Below, piece after piece: positions 10,904-22,365 of a stretch of DNA of 64,000 nucleotides (position 1 is the stretch's first letter; each line of letters starts with the position of its first letter). The stretch is from Xylaria sp. FL1777 (Eukaryota > Ascomycota > Sordariomycetes > Xylariales > Xylariaceae), in the NCBI GenBank assembly GCA_022578965.1, contig MU400555.1, positions 62,001-126,000 of the forward strand. The letters are read 5' to 3'. The notes under the pieces were generated by a model. That model was not told the DNA's origin. It did no database searches and saw only the letters and a program-made list of their open reading frames with translations. The translations under genes and the position numbers were made by a program.

Positions 10904-12781
10904 ATGGCTACATCAACAAATGCAGACACGCTAGAAGGAGTGATAGAGTTGCGCACCACCGGGTCGTCCAGCAGCAACGCGAACCTGACTCGCGACAATT
11001 CCGACAGCGGAGACGTAGATCTTGACGATAAGATCCGCAGCGCCTACGACCAACGCGCGGCGCGAGACGGTGATGCGAAGGACGACATGTCCTTCCACGC
11101 AGCCCGCAAAGATGGCCTCCAACGCCTCGCATCCCATGCTGACGACTACTTCGAACCACGGGGTGGACTGGCAGCCACCACAGAGACCATCGAGAACGCA
11201 GATGGAGCGATGCGGGAGGGCGATGAGCAGGGCGGGGTAGTCTACAAGGTCTACAGGAGGAGGTGGTTTGGACTCGTGGAGTTGACACTACTTAATCTTG
11301 TCGTGAGCTGGGATGTAAGTCCTGTCTCTTGTTTAGCCACCCATTTCTTCATAAAACGATCTTTCGTAGCGGCGCCCGTTCAAGATCAGGTCTCTCCAGA
11401 TGAGTGGGCGCGTAACGGCGCAAGCCCGAGATGTCCAGCCCAATATTTGTAGCACGACGCTGACCTCGGACTGACTCCAACAGTGGCTCACGTTCTCCCC
11501 GGTGTCCCAATATGCCGCCGTCTACTACGGGCATTCCGAGTCGGACATCAACTGGTTCTCGACGGCCTTCCTCTTCTCCTTCGTCGCCATCTCGCCGCTG
11601 ACCATCTACATGCTGCACTGGGGGCCGAAGCAGTCCATCGTGACGGCGGCCGTCTTCATGATCCTGGGGAACATCGTGCGCGTCGCCGGCTCGCATTCGC
11701 GCTCCGGCGGCATCTACGGCGTCGTCATGTTCGGCCAGATCCTGATCGGGCTGGCGCAGCCCTTCGTGCTGAGCGCGCCGACGCGGTATTCGGACCTGTG
11801 GTTCACGAACCGCGGCCGCATCGCCGCCACGGCCCTCCCGAGTCTCGCGAACCCCTTCGGCGCCGCCATCGGCCAGCTCATCGTCCCGTTCCTGGCCACC
11901 AAGCCCGCCGAGGTGTCGAATGCTGTCATCTACGTCACCATCATCGTATGTTCTTCCCACCTATCCCAGCCTCCTAACTCCGACGTGAGAAAAAAAAAAA
12001 AAGCTTCTCCTACTGACACTCTTCGTCATCAACTCTGCAGTCCGTAGTCGTATGCCTCCCGGCCTTCTTCATCCCGGCCGCCCCACCAACGCCGCCCGAG
12101 CCCTCGGGCACGACCCCGAAGGCGTCCCTCCGCGACTCGCTGCACCTGCTGAAGTGCGTCGAGCTCTGGCTGATCCTGATCCCCTTCGCCGTGTACGTGG
12201 GGTTCTTCAACAGCATCTCGTCGCTGCTGAACCAGATCCTACTCCCATACGGCTTCAGCTCGGACGACGCGGGGATCGCGGGCGCGGTGCTGATCGTGGT
12301 GGGCCTCGTGACGAGCGCGGTGACGTCGCCCATCCTCGACCGCACCAAGGCCTTCATCCTGTGCATCAAGGCCGCCGTGCCCGTCATCGGGCTATCCTAC
12401 CTCGCCTTCGTCTTCGTGCCGCCCACGCGCACCCTCGCAGGGCCTTACGTCGTCCTGGCGATCCTCGGCGCCGCCAGCTTCTCCCTCGTCCCCGTCGCCC
12501 TCGAGTTCCTCTGCGAGCTCGGCCACCCCATGAGCCCCGAGGTCACCTCCACCATCGCCTGGGGCGGCGGCCAGCTGCTCGGCGGCATCTTCATCGTCGT
12601 CTCCGACGCCCTCAAGGCCGGCCCCGACGCAGACCCCCCCGCCAACCTCAACCGCGCCCTCATCTTCACCGCCGTGCTGGCCCTCGCCGCCGTCCCGCTG
12701 CCGCTCTCTCTGGGCCTCTTCGGCCGCAAGGACAAGCTTGTGCTGAGGCGCTTGCGAAGCGATGATGATGAGACCTCGTAG
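10904..12781 (+). CDS. MFS transporter, FLVCR-like
   Basis: Exons 10904-11314, 11484-11945 and 12041-12781 give 537 aa, with both introns in phase 0. About 125 N-terminal residues are hydrophilic and Ser/Asp-rich, presumably cytosolic. They are followed by about 12 hydrophobic segments in two halves joined by a loop near 300 containing PPTPPEPSG. The first half has [12 protein letters not shown] and [15 protein letters not shown], followed by a Pro/Gly-rich helix ([18 protein letters not shown]). These resemble the FLVCR group of the major facilitator superfamily, whose animal members move heme, choline or ethanolamine. The fungal substrate is not known. Exons 2 and 3 are very rich in G/C at third positions, whereas exon 1 is not. 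The second intron contains a 13-nt A run. The gene is convergent with ERG27, 437 nt away. Confidence 0.88.
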
Positions 12782-13218
12782 GAGTGGCGATGTTGGGCTG
12801 GCTTTTGCTATCTAAAAAGGAAGGGGAAATATTCATATGAGAAAGAAGACCGTGTCTCTTGCTTATTTCGTTTTATATCCCGACGGCTGTCTTGTGATTT
12901 CTTGGATATCCCCCACTTTTAGTGGCGTGTTTGTAGGGGGAACGTGCATATCGATCACGTTGAGCGATCTATACTACTGTAGGTAGGTAGCGAGCGACTG
13001 TAAAAATAACCTCTTCCAATTAAACAGAGCGTAATGAGACGGAAACAATAGATATCAATAACTATAATATGGTATCCATGCGTGTCACCCGTAATATCTA
13101 GGATTGTGCCGATTCGCCGTATATTAGTTGATCTGCAAACACAATGCCCGTTTGCCATTTTCCGTACTCTTCATGTTTCTTTCCGTTGATCCTGTATTGG
13201 CACGTTGATCCTTTTCTA
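12782..13218. other. convergent 3' region, MFS / ERG27
   Basis: An A/T-rich spacer between two gene ends. It should hold both 3' UTRs. No separate gene is visible. Confidence 0.6.
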
Positions 13219-14727
13219 TTATTTTTTCCAGCCAAGGGACTTCTGCCATGCAACCCTGAGCCTCTCAAGTTCCGTCCAACACCGACGGCCGTCGACTTCA
13301 AACTTGGCCCTCTGCTCTTTAGTGAGAGTAGCGGCGTCCCACTTCCGGCCGATCGTCTTACGTAGAATACCCTTGGATCCATCTCTCCCATCTACCTCGG
13401 GGTTTTCAATGCGGCCTTCCCATGCCCAACCTTCGACTTCTGTCTTCTTCGGTGCTGCATGACCTGAACGCGTGACACTCGACCCCCATTTGATATGCTG
13501 CGCATCTACAGCATCTAACGTCGACTGGTCGGCCAGAGCGAGCCAGGATGTAGCACACGCAGCCGTGTATACATCGACGGTGTGCCAGGGAGAGCCGCAC
13601 AGACGTGACAAATGCATCACGACCCAGTACCAGAAAAAGAGGAACCAATTGAGTGGGAACATGGGCGTGCAAACGATGCCCGGATGTGTGAGATAGAAAC
13701 GTGGTTTCACGGGTTTGTCGGCCGTCGCGGATGACGTGAAATAGGAGGCGGAGGCTCCTTGCACACTGGGCAGGTCGGCGGTCAGGGAGATGAGATCCGT
13801 AATGCGCTTGCTGCTTTCGTAAGGGGCCATGTACCGGCTAGCCTGAAAATCGTCGAAATCAAGGTGCTCATGACATGCATCCACACTGCTCGTCCACACC
13901 ACGCGACCTGGCGCTTCGCTTTCGTTTGCGCGACTCAAAGCAGGCAGTAGCTCGTGTGCCAGAACATAATGCCCAAAGATGTTGGCGCAGAACACTTCAG
14001 CTAGCGCGGGAGGCGAGCCAGACTTGGAAGCATCGCCGCCTAGGAGCTTCTGGGAGTCTAACAGCACCGCTGGCATGGCTCTCTTGTAGGATGGGAACGT
14101 GGTACATTGAATGAGTCCACGAACGAGAAATTGCCGTCCGAACTCGAACCAGTTCAGTCCCTCCCACCCTCCAAGTCCCGCATTGAAGAGCGCAGCATCG
14201 ATGCGGGGTATTCTCACGTCGTCGATGACCCCCGTCGGGTCGGTCACTGTGCCATTAACCAACTGATCGGCCGCGGCACGGATCGAGCGGAGATCGCATA
14301 GGTCAACCTGGACGCTCAACACATGTACCCTTGCAATCGCCGTTTGGGGGTCATAACCAGGCCCCGCGCGGTCTCGGAGCGTTGTTGACGTGTGGGCAGT
14401 CTGGTTAAGGTGGCTTCGTAAAGCTAGCACCGTATCGCGAGACTTGGTCTTAGAACGAGTTGTTGGTATTAGGATAAGGTGGGAAGAAAGAGGACGTGAA
14501 TCGAGGAACTCGTCTATAACCCGTTGGCCAATGCCTACACCAACACCACTAAGGAGGCTACATCAGTCGAAGCGCTTGACACAGAAGACAAAACGTCTCT
14601 TCTGGAAACCGAGCCGTCTAGGCTGGCTAGGCTGAGAGTTTCAAAGTAAGACGTACCTATTGGCTCCGGTAATAAGAACGAAGTAAAGGTCGTCGCTCGA
14701 CGCTCCAGCCCAGGGAGGAGACGGCAT
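13219..14727 (-). CDS. ERG27: 3-keto-steroid reductase (ergosterol C-4 demethylation)
   Basis: Two exons (14657-14727 and 13219-14548) encode 466 aa. The enzyme is an ER-associated short-chain dehydrogenase that uses NADPH to reduce the 3-keto intermediate of sterol C-4 demethylation, acting with ERG25, ERG26 and ERG28. The dinucleotide motif TGANSGVGVGIG (about 21-32) is split by the 108-nt intron, as AG|T in the Ser codon. Downstream are NAGLGGW (about 146), an Asn-containing FCANIFGHY stretch, SS at 244-245 and the catalytic YESSK (267-271). A hydrophobic stretch near residue 330-350 (NWFLFFWYWVVMHL) fits a membrane anchor. The family opening with an N-terminal Rossmann motif required adding the short first exon. 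Length is normal or somewhat long for filamentous fungi. Confidence 0.92.
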
Positions 14728-15490
14728 TGCAAGCGACGGCAAACCGGGGTGTTTCAGTCGTTGGTGGTTGGAAAACTGGTAGAATGTAGAATGGTAAATG
14801 GGAAACCAATGGCTGGGCTTCCATGTCGAGCCAGCTGACTGATATGAAATTCCAGATTCCAGGCGGTGAAGCGGGGCGATATCGAGGGGATCATGTCGTT
14901 AAGCTTAAGTAAACCTTGGGTAGTTTGTTGGTGTTTAGCCTGTCTCACCTACCTATGCAGGTACCTACCCCGTTTCCTCCCACTGGGGGGCTCATATAAG
15001 GGTGTCAAGCTGTGATGTGTAGCAACTTTGAAGGTAATCCATGGTGGTCACCAGTAGGTAATGTCACTACCTAACCACTCAACCCCAGTCGAGGTTAGCT
15101 AGCGGTATCTCATAGATTAGTACCTAATTAAGTATATAGTGGGGTTTATGTTGATCGCCTCAGATCCAAGAGCTGATACCCGGATACGAGTCTAAATCTA
15201 TCTTGGCGCCACTAAATAAGCGTCCCTTTCACATGCCAAATAGGTTAGTCTTCAACACCCTCCTGAATACAAACACTCTACATGTTATCTAAATACGGTT
15301 AGTCTATATGCAAGTTAGGTTAGCACGATACATGTGCCGGTAGGGGTTTACTAGAGTGTAGGTTCGTATCCGGATACCAGTTCTCAGCTCACAGAGATGG
15401 TAGATTTACCCATACGCATTGCTACGCAAAAGTAATTATAGTAAGCCTTACATAAACATTCGAACCGACTGACCCTTCTTTACGCCCAGT
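14728..15490. other. intergenic, ERG27 upstream and 486-aa gene downstream region
   Basis: Contains the ERG27 promoter on the minus strand and scattered TACCTA words (about 14948-15070). No gene-like frame is visible. Confidence 0.55.
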
Positions 15491-16951
15491 TCAACCAAGG
15501 GCCTCCTCTGTCCATTCCTCGTTTAAGATCTCCGGCTTCCAAAGTTGATCCTCATTACCATCCGGATTGTCAACTGACGCTGCGCTGGTGATAGTCTCGT
15601 CTATACCATGCAATTCTTGCAGCAATGGCAAGCGGTCCCGCCGTGAGAGCAAGAACTCGTCAATCTGACTATCGTATCGCGCTATCTTGCCTCTCTCATA
15701 TCCTCGAATCAGCAGGTACTCGAGCGATTTTGGTAGAGCGTCAACCAGTCTGAAGGGAGCATCCTCGCCCTCATTGTTCCAGGAATAGCCGCCCAGCAAA
15801 AGTTTGATTCCAATACTGAGATGTGTCAGTGACTCAAAGTCATGTAAAGATCCCACTGTTGCTCCGTATTCCTGCGTACTCTGAGTCTGGGTTGTGGGTA
15901 AGGGTGCCGTGCTAATCTCCCTGTCTCTGTAATACCACTCGTCTCTGCCCTCTTCATACTCCTGGTCGCTCTCCTCCTCTCCATCGATATGCTCGTCGAT
16001 ATCAATATCAATCTTACGCAGTGAAGACCTATGCGCGTACAAGGCTCTACCGATCGTGTTTGCGGATCTCACCACGCAACCACCATGTAAATTGGAACGA
16101 CCGCCAGTGGTGAATGTGAACTCTTCTAGACGTTTGGCCACTCTGATCAAAGGTCCAATGACGTCTGCCCCATAAAGGGAATGACCAACATGGATTCTCT
16201 TCAGATTTGAAGTGCCAGGCGGGAATTGTCCGACGTAGCCCCCGTCGTGGTCTGGTCCTACCGCATCTGTAGACACGCTTTCTACAGCCGGGAGCCGGTG
16301 GAACAATCGCAACATGGCTAGGATATCGAGATTCGTGTAGAACCTATGGTCTCCTTCTATAGGGCCTGATGTGGGAAGAAGAATAACATCGCGGAGCTTC
16401 TCCAGGTGTGTTGCGGGAAGCAAGCCGTAGTTATTACGGCGAAGGATGTTCTCAATGATTCTGCTGCCTTGTTCATATTTGAGAATCTCGATATTGGGAC
16501 AGAGCATCAGAAGAAGTGCGGCCGCGTAGTGGGCGAAGCGCTTGTTGCGCAGCCGAAAGAAGGGTTGGATCTCATATGGCCTCTCGCCGGCTAAGAGCTC
16601 GGCGCGGGCGGCGACGAGCTCCGGCTTCATCCAAGTCAGGATCTTGATCCATTCAGGTCTCTCCGACTCTTCAAGACCAAGGTCCGTTACCACCTGGGAG
16701 ATGACGTGTTCCTGAGATATGTCTCGAGCGTTCTCTTCGGCCCTCAAAACCTCTGGCCGATTCGTCTTGCGTAAGTAGGACTCATGCCAAGGCAAATGAC
16801 AACGAAAGACGAATTCCTTGACACTCGATGCAAGTTCCGGCTCTCTGATGTAGTCTAAAATGAGAGGATATAGCTTTTGGAAATCGTCCTCCTCATGAAT
16901 TCGGATGCGCGTGTAGCGCTTGTGTTGCTGAGGTTGAGACTCTAGAGACAT
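15491..16951 (-). CDS. hypothetical protein, possibly leucine-rich-repeat type
   Basis: A single-exon 486-aa frame that I cannot assign to a named family. The N-terminal third is helical with many charged residues. The middle has spaced Leu/Ile-rich segments (LKRIHVGHSL, LEEFTFTTGG, LRKIDIDID, LTHLSIGIKLL, LEYLLIRG) at intervals like those of fungal F-box/LRR proteins, but no N-terminal F-box is visible. An acidic insert (about 313-325, GEEESDQEYEEG) precedes a Ser/Thr/Gln-rich linker. It has no signal peptide or membrane segment. An intracellular scaffold or substrate-recognition role is only a guess. The start at 16951 is the first Met of a continuous frame and is followed by a Gln/Lys-rich N-terminus. 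Confidence 0.75.
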   Translation of the reverse strand: MSLESQPQQHKRYTRIRIHEEDDFQKLYPLILDYIREPELASSVKEFVFRCHLPWHESYLRKTNRPEVLRAEENARDISQEHVISQVVTDLGLEESERPEWIKILTWMKPELVAARAELLAGERPYEIQPFFRLRNKRFAHYAAALLLMLCPNIEILKYEQGSRIIENILRRNNYGLLPATHLEKLRDVILLPTSGPIEGDHRFYTNLDILAMLRLFHRLPAVESVSTDAVGPDHDGGYVGQFPPGTSNLKRIHVGHSLYGADVIGPLIRVAKRLEEFTFTTGGRSNLHGGCVVRSANTIGRALYAHRSSLRKIDIDIDEHIDGEEESDQEYEEGRDEWYYRDREISTAPLPTTQTQSTQEYGATVGSLHDFESLTHLSIGIKLLLGGYSWNNEGEDAPFRLVDALPKSLEYLLIRGYERGKIARYDSQIDEFLLSRRDRLPLLQELHGIDETITSAASVDNPDGNEDQLWKPEILNEEWTEEALG

Positions 16952-19900
16952 TGCTAGGGTGTTGAACGATCAAGAATTTAGTAAAAATGTGTTTGCGAGT
17001 TAGAGGAAGCAAGACGGTTATAGTCATGAAACGGGCTTTGTCAAAACGGAAAGCGTTCAGAATGAAGAGTCCAATTCACTGTTTTTATAGATTATTTATT
17101 GAGGCCCAATAATGTGTGTTAAGCTCTAGTGAGCCAGGGTAATACGACCTTGGCTGCTTGAGCGAGCAGTTGCCTAACGGTTGCCTAGGGCATCATTAGA
17201 TTTTTTGTAAACAACCTACCAACTCCTCCCTTAATCTGTTGATTCTGGAAATTATCCTACCTTCTATGGCTTTTTTGCCTAGCATAACGTGAGTCACTTT
17301 AGGCAGCAGAGCATGACCTTGCTGTAAATCTGATCCCACCCTGAATCTCGTAACAGGCAGTGTGAAGGCAGCATACATGAAGACCCCGAGAAGACATCAA
17401 GGATGATTATGCAACTGTTCCATAGTGCGACTATGGGCTCATAGTACTCTATATATTCGACATCCTTGGTAAGATACAATTGGCGTATGTCTATCGGAGG
17501 TGGTTGATATTCTAGATGTAATCTAACAACTGTAGCCCCAGGACCGCAGCATCTTTTATAGGCGGATTTATATAGCTATAGATCTACTTTTCTCATCAAG
17601 TAATAGCTAGTGTAAAAGGAAATGTTGAGTAGTAGTTCATATAAGTACTAAGTGTTAAAAAGATGAGGTTTAAAAAATATTTTTTGATGGCAGCAATACT
17701 GGCGGTTTGGTCTAAAGCCGAACTATATATATATATATATGGCACTCCGTGATAGCTTCATAGTTAACAGCAATATTTTGATGCACTTTAGAAGCCTAGG
17801 AGAATTGAATAGAGTTGAGACGTAGCACGGCTAGATGTATGGTCGTTATATGCCTACTCCTATAACCTCGGAATACAAGCCCCTTTAAGGTATACCAACA
17901 TCAGTGTCGTGTATTACAACTACAGCTATTGGGTATCGTTAGTCAAGAGTGACTGGGTAAATTATGATACACAACCCCATTAAGACTTGACAATATAGGC
18001 ACATGTCCATCATTTATACACTCAATATGTCACATCTCCATCGTCACTGGCTTTCTCACAATTGACTCACTACCTACAGTCGTATCTGATAATATCAAGC
18101 CCTGCAGCATGGTTAGCATACCTAGCAGAAACTTATGCCTAGTGGGAACCTTTACGAGCTCGTTCATGATCAGGGTAACAGCCGAGTAATCTTAGTATTC
18201 TAGGAACCGAGGAAATGGATCTGGCTGTGATTAGTTTGTAGCATGTGGTAACTACTATCCTCTATGTTTTGTGTTTATTTTTTTCAGTCTCTATTCCAAT
18301 CTTATTCTTAGAATAGAATTCTTCACATGATATAGTCATATTAATATGCATGTTTATATACTTTATCATCTGAGTAGTTCTAAGCATCACTGCCAACTTG
18401 AAGGTCTCAAGAGTAGGTTAACAAATGCTAAGTGCCTTCAGATGGCGGGAGGCATCATCTCACTAAGAGATAATTAGGCTAAATCTCGCCGATAGCTTCT
18501 GAAGATGAAATATTATTGAAACTTATAAAAGGATGGTGAACTCGCGCTTCGTCCTGTTGTCTACCTATGTAGGGAAAGGAGATAAGAAGCCCCCTATCCA
18601 GATCCGTTCACATCGTCTTTAGATTTAGTCGTTGCTCGATCACATGTAACTAGTTAAGTCTTAACGTCTCAACTTACAGCTTCACACACGTCGTGTATAC
18701 CATTACTCCCTTAGCATTGACCGAGATTTGTCACACAGCAGATGACCTATCTACAGTATTTCATCACAAAGCCGACCATGGACATTATAGCTCCATCGCA
18801 TTTACTAATTAGGATACTTTAGCCTATTACAATATGTACGAATGTTGCTCTTTCACGTATATTTCCGCTGTAAGTCCGATAGTTAGAGAATGCGTCCGAC
18901 CAAGACAAGCGCGAGTTGTCCAATCCGCGCGAACGTCAACTGTTAAGATCCTCAATTCGGTGGAAATCATGGAGGGGTGTTCAGATCACCAACTTATTGC
19001 CTCTACTGCAAGGAAAGTTGACAGTGTTGTTGATGAGGGTATATGCTGATGGTATCATCATAGAAAGTTTTGAGATATTGCCTGTTAAGAGGGGCGTGTC
19101 GTTACCTTGTCTTTTCAATGGTGTAGCAAAGAAACAGAGAGGGAGGGGGGCGTTGGGTTAGCAAAGGCGTGGATTTAATCCTTGCCTGGGGTGTCGAGAT
19201 ATATGGAAGGCTTTTGTATTTTAAGATCCCTATCCACATTGTGTGAGCCGCATCATAATATGTTCTGGCACTACTGCGTAGACTACCGGTGGGGCTAATC
19301 CGACTAGCCTTTACGCCATAGAGCAAGAATAACTCTATAGTACTTTGTCTAAGTAGAGAGAGAGGTGTATATATGAGCCTTCCCCCCATTACATGTTTCT
19401 AGATTCAACCCTGCCCTTTCCGCTTCTCCATTCATTTTTTTTTTTTAACTTCGGTCACATTGCCCGCTAGTCAAAGTAGAATCTATAATGATGGGAGACC
19501 CTCGACGCCTTCGAACATAGTTGGATCATACCAAGAGAGCAATTTCTTATTCCTTGTATGCCATCCCCAATCCATCCAATCAAGATCAACAAAAACACTA
19601 TATTACAAAAACGCGATTTATGTGCATCGACTATCTTGTTCTTGGACGACAACATTGTTATCAAGATATATAATCAGTTTTATATGTCCGACGTTGACCT
19701 AGTCTCCGGTCTAATAGAGCTTGAAATATCTTATGGTGACTTTGTGGCCAAGAAATGGAATAAGGTATATCCATGCGTCTAAAACATGCCCGGGAGAAGG
19801 ACCCGAGTGGACAGCACGTTCTGATTATGAAGAGGCATCTGAGAAAGTAAGTTTTCAATGACAGACAATGAACGGTGGTGTTATTAGTATATGTCGACTT

Positions 19901-20707
19901 ACTGTACTTAGATTACCGATGGGAAAGTTTGCTTTGTAAATGACTACTATGCGCATGTCCACTGGTTCCGTGTGTTCTAGGTACTTGTCTAGTAACAGCT
20001 ACGTCTTTACTGCAAGATATTTGTTAGATTCTCCGATATCTAGTTTAAAAGTACTTAGGTAGAACATGTTGATGGGCTTTCTTAGCTCCGCCAAAAATAC
20101 ACCGAGTCCGCACTACTTTAGCTTCCGGCACGAGCTGGTATTACTAAGAAAAGTTCCTCTTCGGGATATGCCAGGCTTAAGCAAAAGCAGCGATTGCGCT
20201 AAACCCAATTGTTTTGCTTGCAACCCCTCCCACTACCCCTGACATGATGTGGATTGTAGCGTAGTATGACGCGACTGCGACTGCCAGATTACCGGTAGCT
20301 GAAGTAGGGCTGTCCACCCCATATAAATAGTAGGTACTACGTACAGCAGTTCTAAGCAGTTACTTCTAAAAAAGAGTCCGGGAAGCATTGTAGCTCTTCC
20401 CATGCATGTACATGCATACCTAGGTACTTATATTCTCACCTTGATTGTCGCTTCCAAGTGGGAGTGCTTATTCCTGCATTTGCATCAGTGTTCGCCTCCA
20501 CTTCGTCCGTAAGATGTACTAGTCAGCTCCCTTTTGGACTCGCGCGGCATTGCTTACACAATACAAATACTCCGTCCTATTGTAGCGCCGTCTCAGCCTT
20601 CTTCTTCACGCTGCTATTTCGGTTTCCGTGCCATCGCCATTTCGTCGCGCCCATCCATCTACGACGACAGAACTCATTAATTGGCAAGGGTAACAAGCAA
20701 GTTAGCG
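16952..20707. other. long AT-rich gene-free region
   Basis: This 3.7-kb block is AT-rich, with a (TA)n run at 17724-17740, a T run at about 19434-19446, and a TACCTAGGTA palindrome at 20417-20426 followed by the leader of the small membrane-protein gene. A frame at 19558-19782 has a segment reading NIVIKIYNQ, vaguely like the ATP-binding strand of fungal phosphotransferases, but it stops without further motifs. The composition would suit decayed repeats, yet no element is recognisable. Confidence 0.55.
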
Positions 20708-21099
20708 ATGGAGCAAGTCCTTTCTTGGCTCGGGGAAACTATTCCTTGGGGTTTGTGGAATATTGTGCGCTGGATCACCTTTTTCTTTGTAAGCCCGGTC
20801 GCAACCCAAAAGCGCCCTATGCTCCTAGCTAAGCCCGTTTGTCTCTCTAGAAAATTATTAGTCTCGCATTCGTTGTCCCCATCATCGGATTAATCATATT
20901 CGACTTCTGCTTATGGCTTTGGAGATTGTATCGCCCTCCACTGCCCGTCGACTCTCCTCGCTCCGCCCGCCTACCTAAAGACTACGTACAACAACCACCG
21001 CCAAGTCCGAACAAAGCTTGCACTACTGCGCCCGATCTTGAACTCGAGCGGCCGGCTGCCGAAAGGCGAGCTGCATATAAAACACTGGCAGACCGTTGA
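20708..21099 (+). CDS. small single-pass membrane protein, unknown function
   Basis: Exons 20708-20788 and 20851-21099 encode 109 aa. The 62-nt intron (GTAAGC to CTCTAG, branch-like GCTAAG) is in phase 0 and removes stop codons. The first exon carries an amphipathic Trp-rich stretch (WLGETIPWGLWNIVRWITFFF without its first residues). The second opens with a strongly hydrophobic helix (IISLAFVVPIIGLIIF, about 29-44), then WLWRLYRPPLPV and a basic, Pro-rich cytosolic-like tail ending KTLADR. I do not recognise the family. The hydrophobic helix after a spliced junction and the ordinary splice signals argue that it is real. It ends 105 nt before the convergent HOM6 gene. It could be an organelle or ER tail protein. 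Confidence 0.7.
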
Positions 21100-21204
21100 T
21101 AAACCGCGTTACGAGCTCAGATCCTCATGAGAATACGATAATTATTCATACAATACCCTACCTAGAAAATAATGCTATTGGATTTGGTGGATTATATCTG
21201 GTTC

Positions 21205-22365
21205 TTATGCAATCTGCGACAGCACCTTTATCAAATCACCAGTTACACCCATGGCCGTTACTTCACCACCTGCACCAGCGCCCTGGATAATGAGCGGGTT
21301 GCTTCCGTAGCGTTTAGTGTAGAAGCTGATGATGTTGTCGCTTCCTTTGAGCGCCGCGATCGGGTGGGACTTGTCAAACGTTTCTAGGCCAACCTTGACT
21401 GTTTTAGACGCCATATCAATGCTTCCGACGAACCTTACAACCTTCCCTTGCTTCTCCGCTGCCGACTTAGTCTCTTCCATCTGGGAATCAAACTCTGGCA
21501 GCTTTTCCAAGAACTCATCACCACTAGAAACGGTTTCGAGCTCTTTTGGAATGAGACTCTGGACTGGGAATGATGTGGGAGACTCGACTGGTAGACCTGC
21601 CAATCGCGCTAGGATGGTCAACTTTCGGGCCACGTCTAGACCGTTGAGGTCATCTCGAGGATCGGGTTCCGTATACCCCAATTCCTTTGCCTTTTTGACC
21701 TCTGCAGACCATTGTCCACCAGAGCCTTCAACGGGAGCAAACGAATTGAACAGGAAAGACATGGTTCCGCTGAATACGCCTTCAATTTTAGTAACCTCAT
21801 CTCCGGTATCCACTAGGTCTTTCAGTGTTGAGATGACGGGGAGGCCAGCTCCAACAGATGATTCGTGGTAAACTCTGGCCCCCGAGGTACTCGCAGCAGT
21901 GAATATGTCCTGCCACAGCTTGTATGAGCCTGAGAAGGCCTTCTTGTTGGGAGTCACAATGCTGATGCCGCGACTCAGAAAGAGCGGATAGGCGTCCGCA
22001 ACATCCTGTGAACTCGTGTTGTCCACTAATACAACTTTGGATGGTGCACCAGCAAGGTAGTCTGCAATCTGTGGCAGCGCCATGGGAGGCTTGGAGGACG
22101 AGGAGAGTTCCTGAAGCACATTTTCGATGCCGATTGAGTAATCAGAGTTGAAGACAGCTTTCTTGCTTGATGATATATAGCAAATGCTAAGCTTGGGGGT
22201 TGGTCTTCTTGCTGCCAGAGCTGAGAGCTGGGACAGGAAGCATTTGCCTACCCCTCCTGCGCCTATTGCGTGATGTATGTCAGCTACGGTTTCTCTGATA
22301 CTTATAATAAAGTGTTTCCGCTTACCAATAATGGCGATGAACACCTGGTGAGTTTTGGTCGACAT
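21205..22365 (-). CDS. HOM6: homoserine dehydrogenase
   Basis: Exons 22326-22365 and 21205-22262 encode 365 aa. The enzyme reduces aspartate semialdehyde to homoserine with NAD(P)H, the branch step to threonine and methionine, in the cytosol. The Rossmann motif is IGAGGVG, its first Gly codon split G|GC by the intron. Further hallmarks are NTSSQ, TPNKKAFSGS, YHESSVGAGLPV, the EGVFSGTMSFLFN loop and the catalytic EPDPRDDLNGLDVARK segment with its conserved Asp and Lys. The C-terminus has IIQGAGAGGEVTAMGV. There is no C-terminal ACT domain, as in yeast Hom6. The 63-nt intron is a multiple of three and free of stops, so an unspliced message stays in frame with a 21-residue insertion in the nucleotide-binding loop. 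The start MSTKTHQVFIAIIG follows family practice. Confidence 0.95.
   Translation of the reverse strand: MSTKTHQVFIAIIGKRKHFIISIRETVADIHHAIGAGGVGKCFLSQLSALAARRPTPKLSICYISSSKKAVFNSDYSIGIENVLQELSSSSKPPMALPQIADYLAGAPSKVVLVDNTSSQDVADAYPLFLSRGISIVTPNKKAFSGSYKLWQDIFTAASTSGARVYHESSVGAGLPVISTLKDLVDTGDEVTKIEGVFSGTMSFLFNSFAPVEGSGGQWSAEVKKAKELGYTEPDPRDDLNGLDVARKLTILARLAGLPVESPTSFPVQSLIPKELETVSSGDEFLEKLPEFDSQMEETKSAAEKQGKVVRFVGSIDMASKTVKVGLETFDKSHPIAALKGSDNIISFYTKRYGSNPLIIQGAGAGGEVTAMGVTGDLIKVLSQIA

Noticed and set aside
19558..19782. Frame with NIVIKIYNQ, slightly like a phosphotransferase strand
   Set aside because: Only one weak motif, no catalytic loop follows, and it ends quickly; at most a relic.
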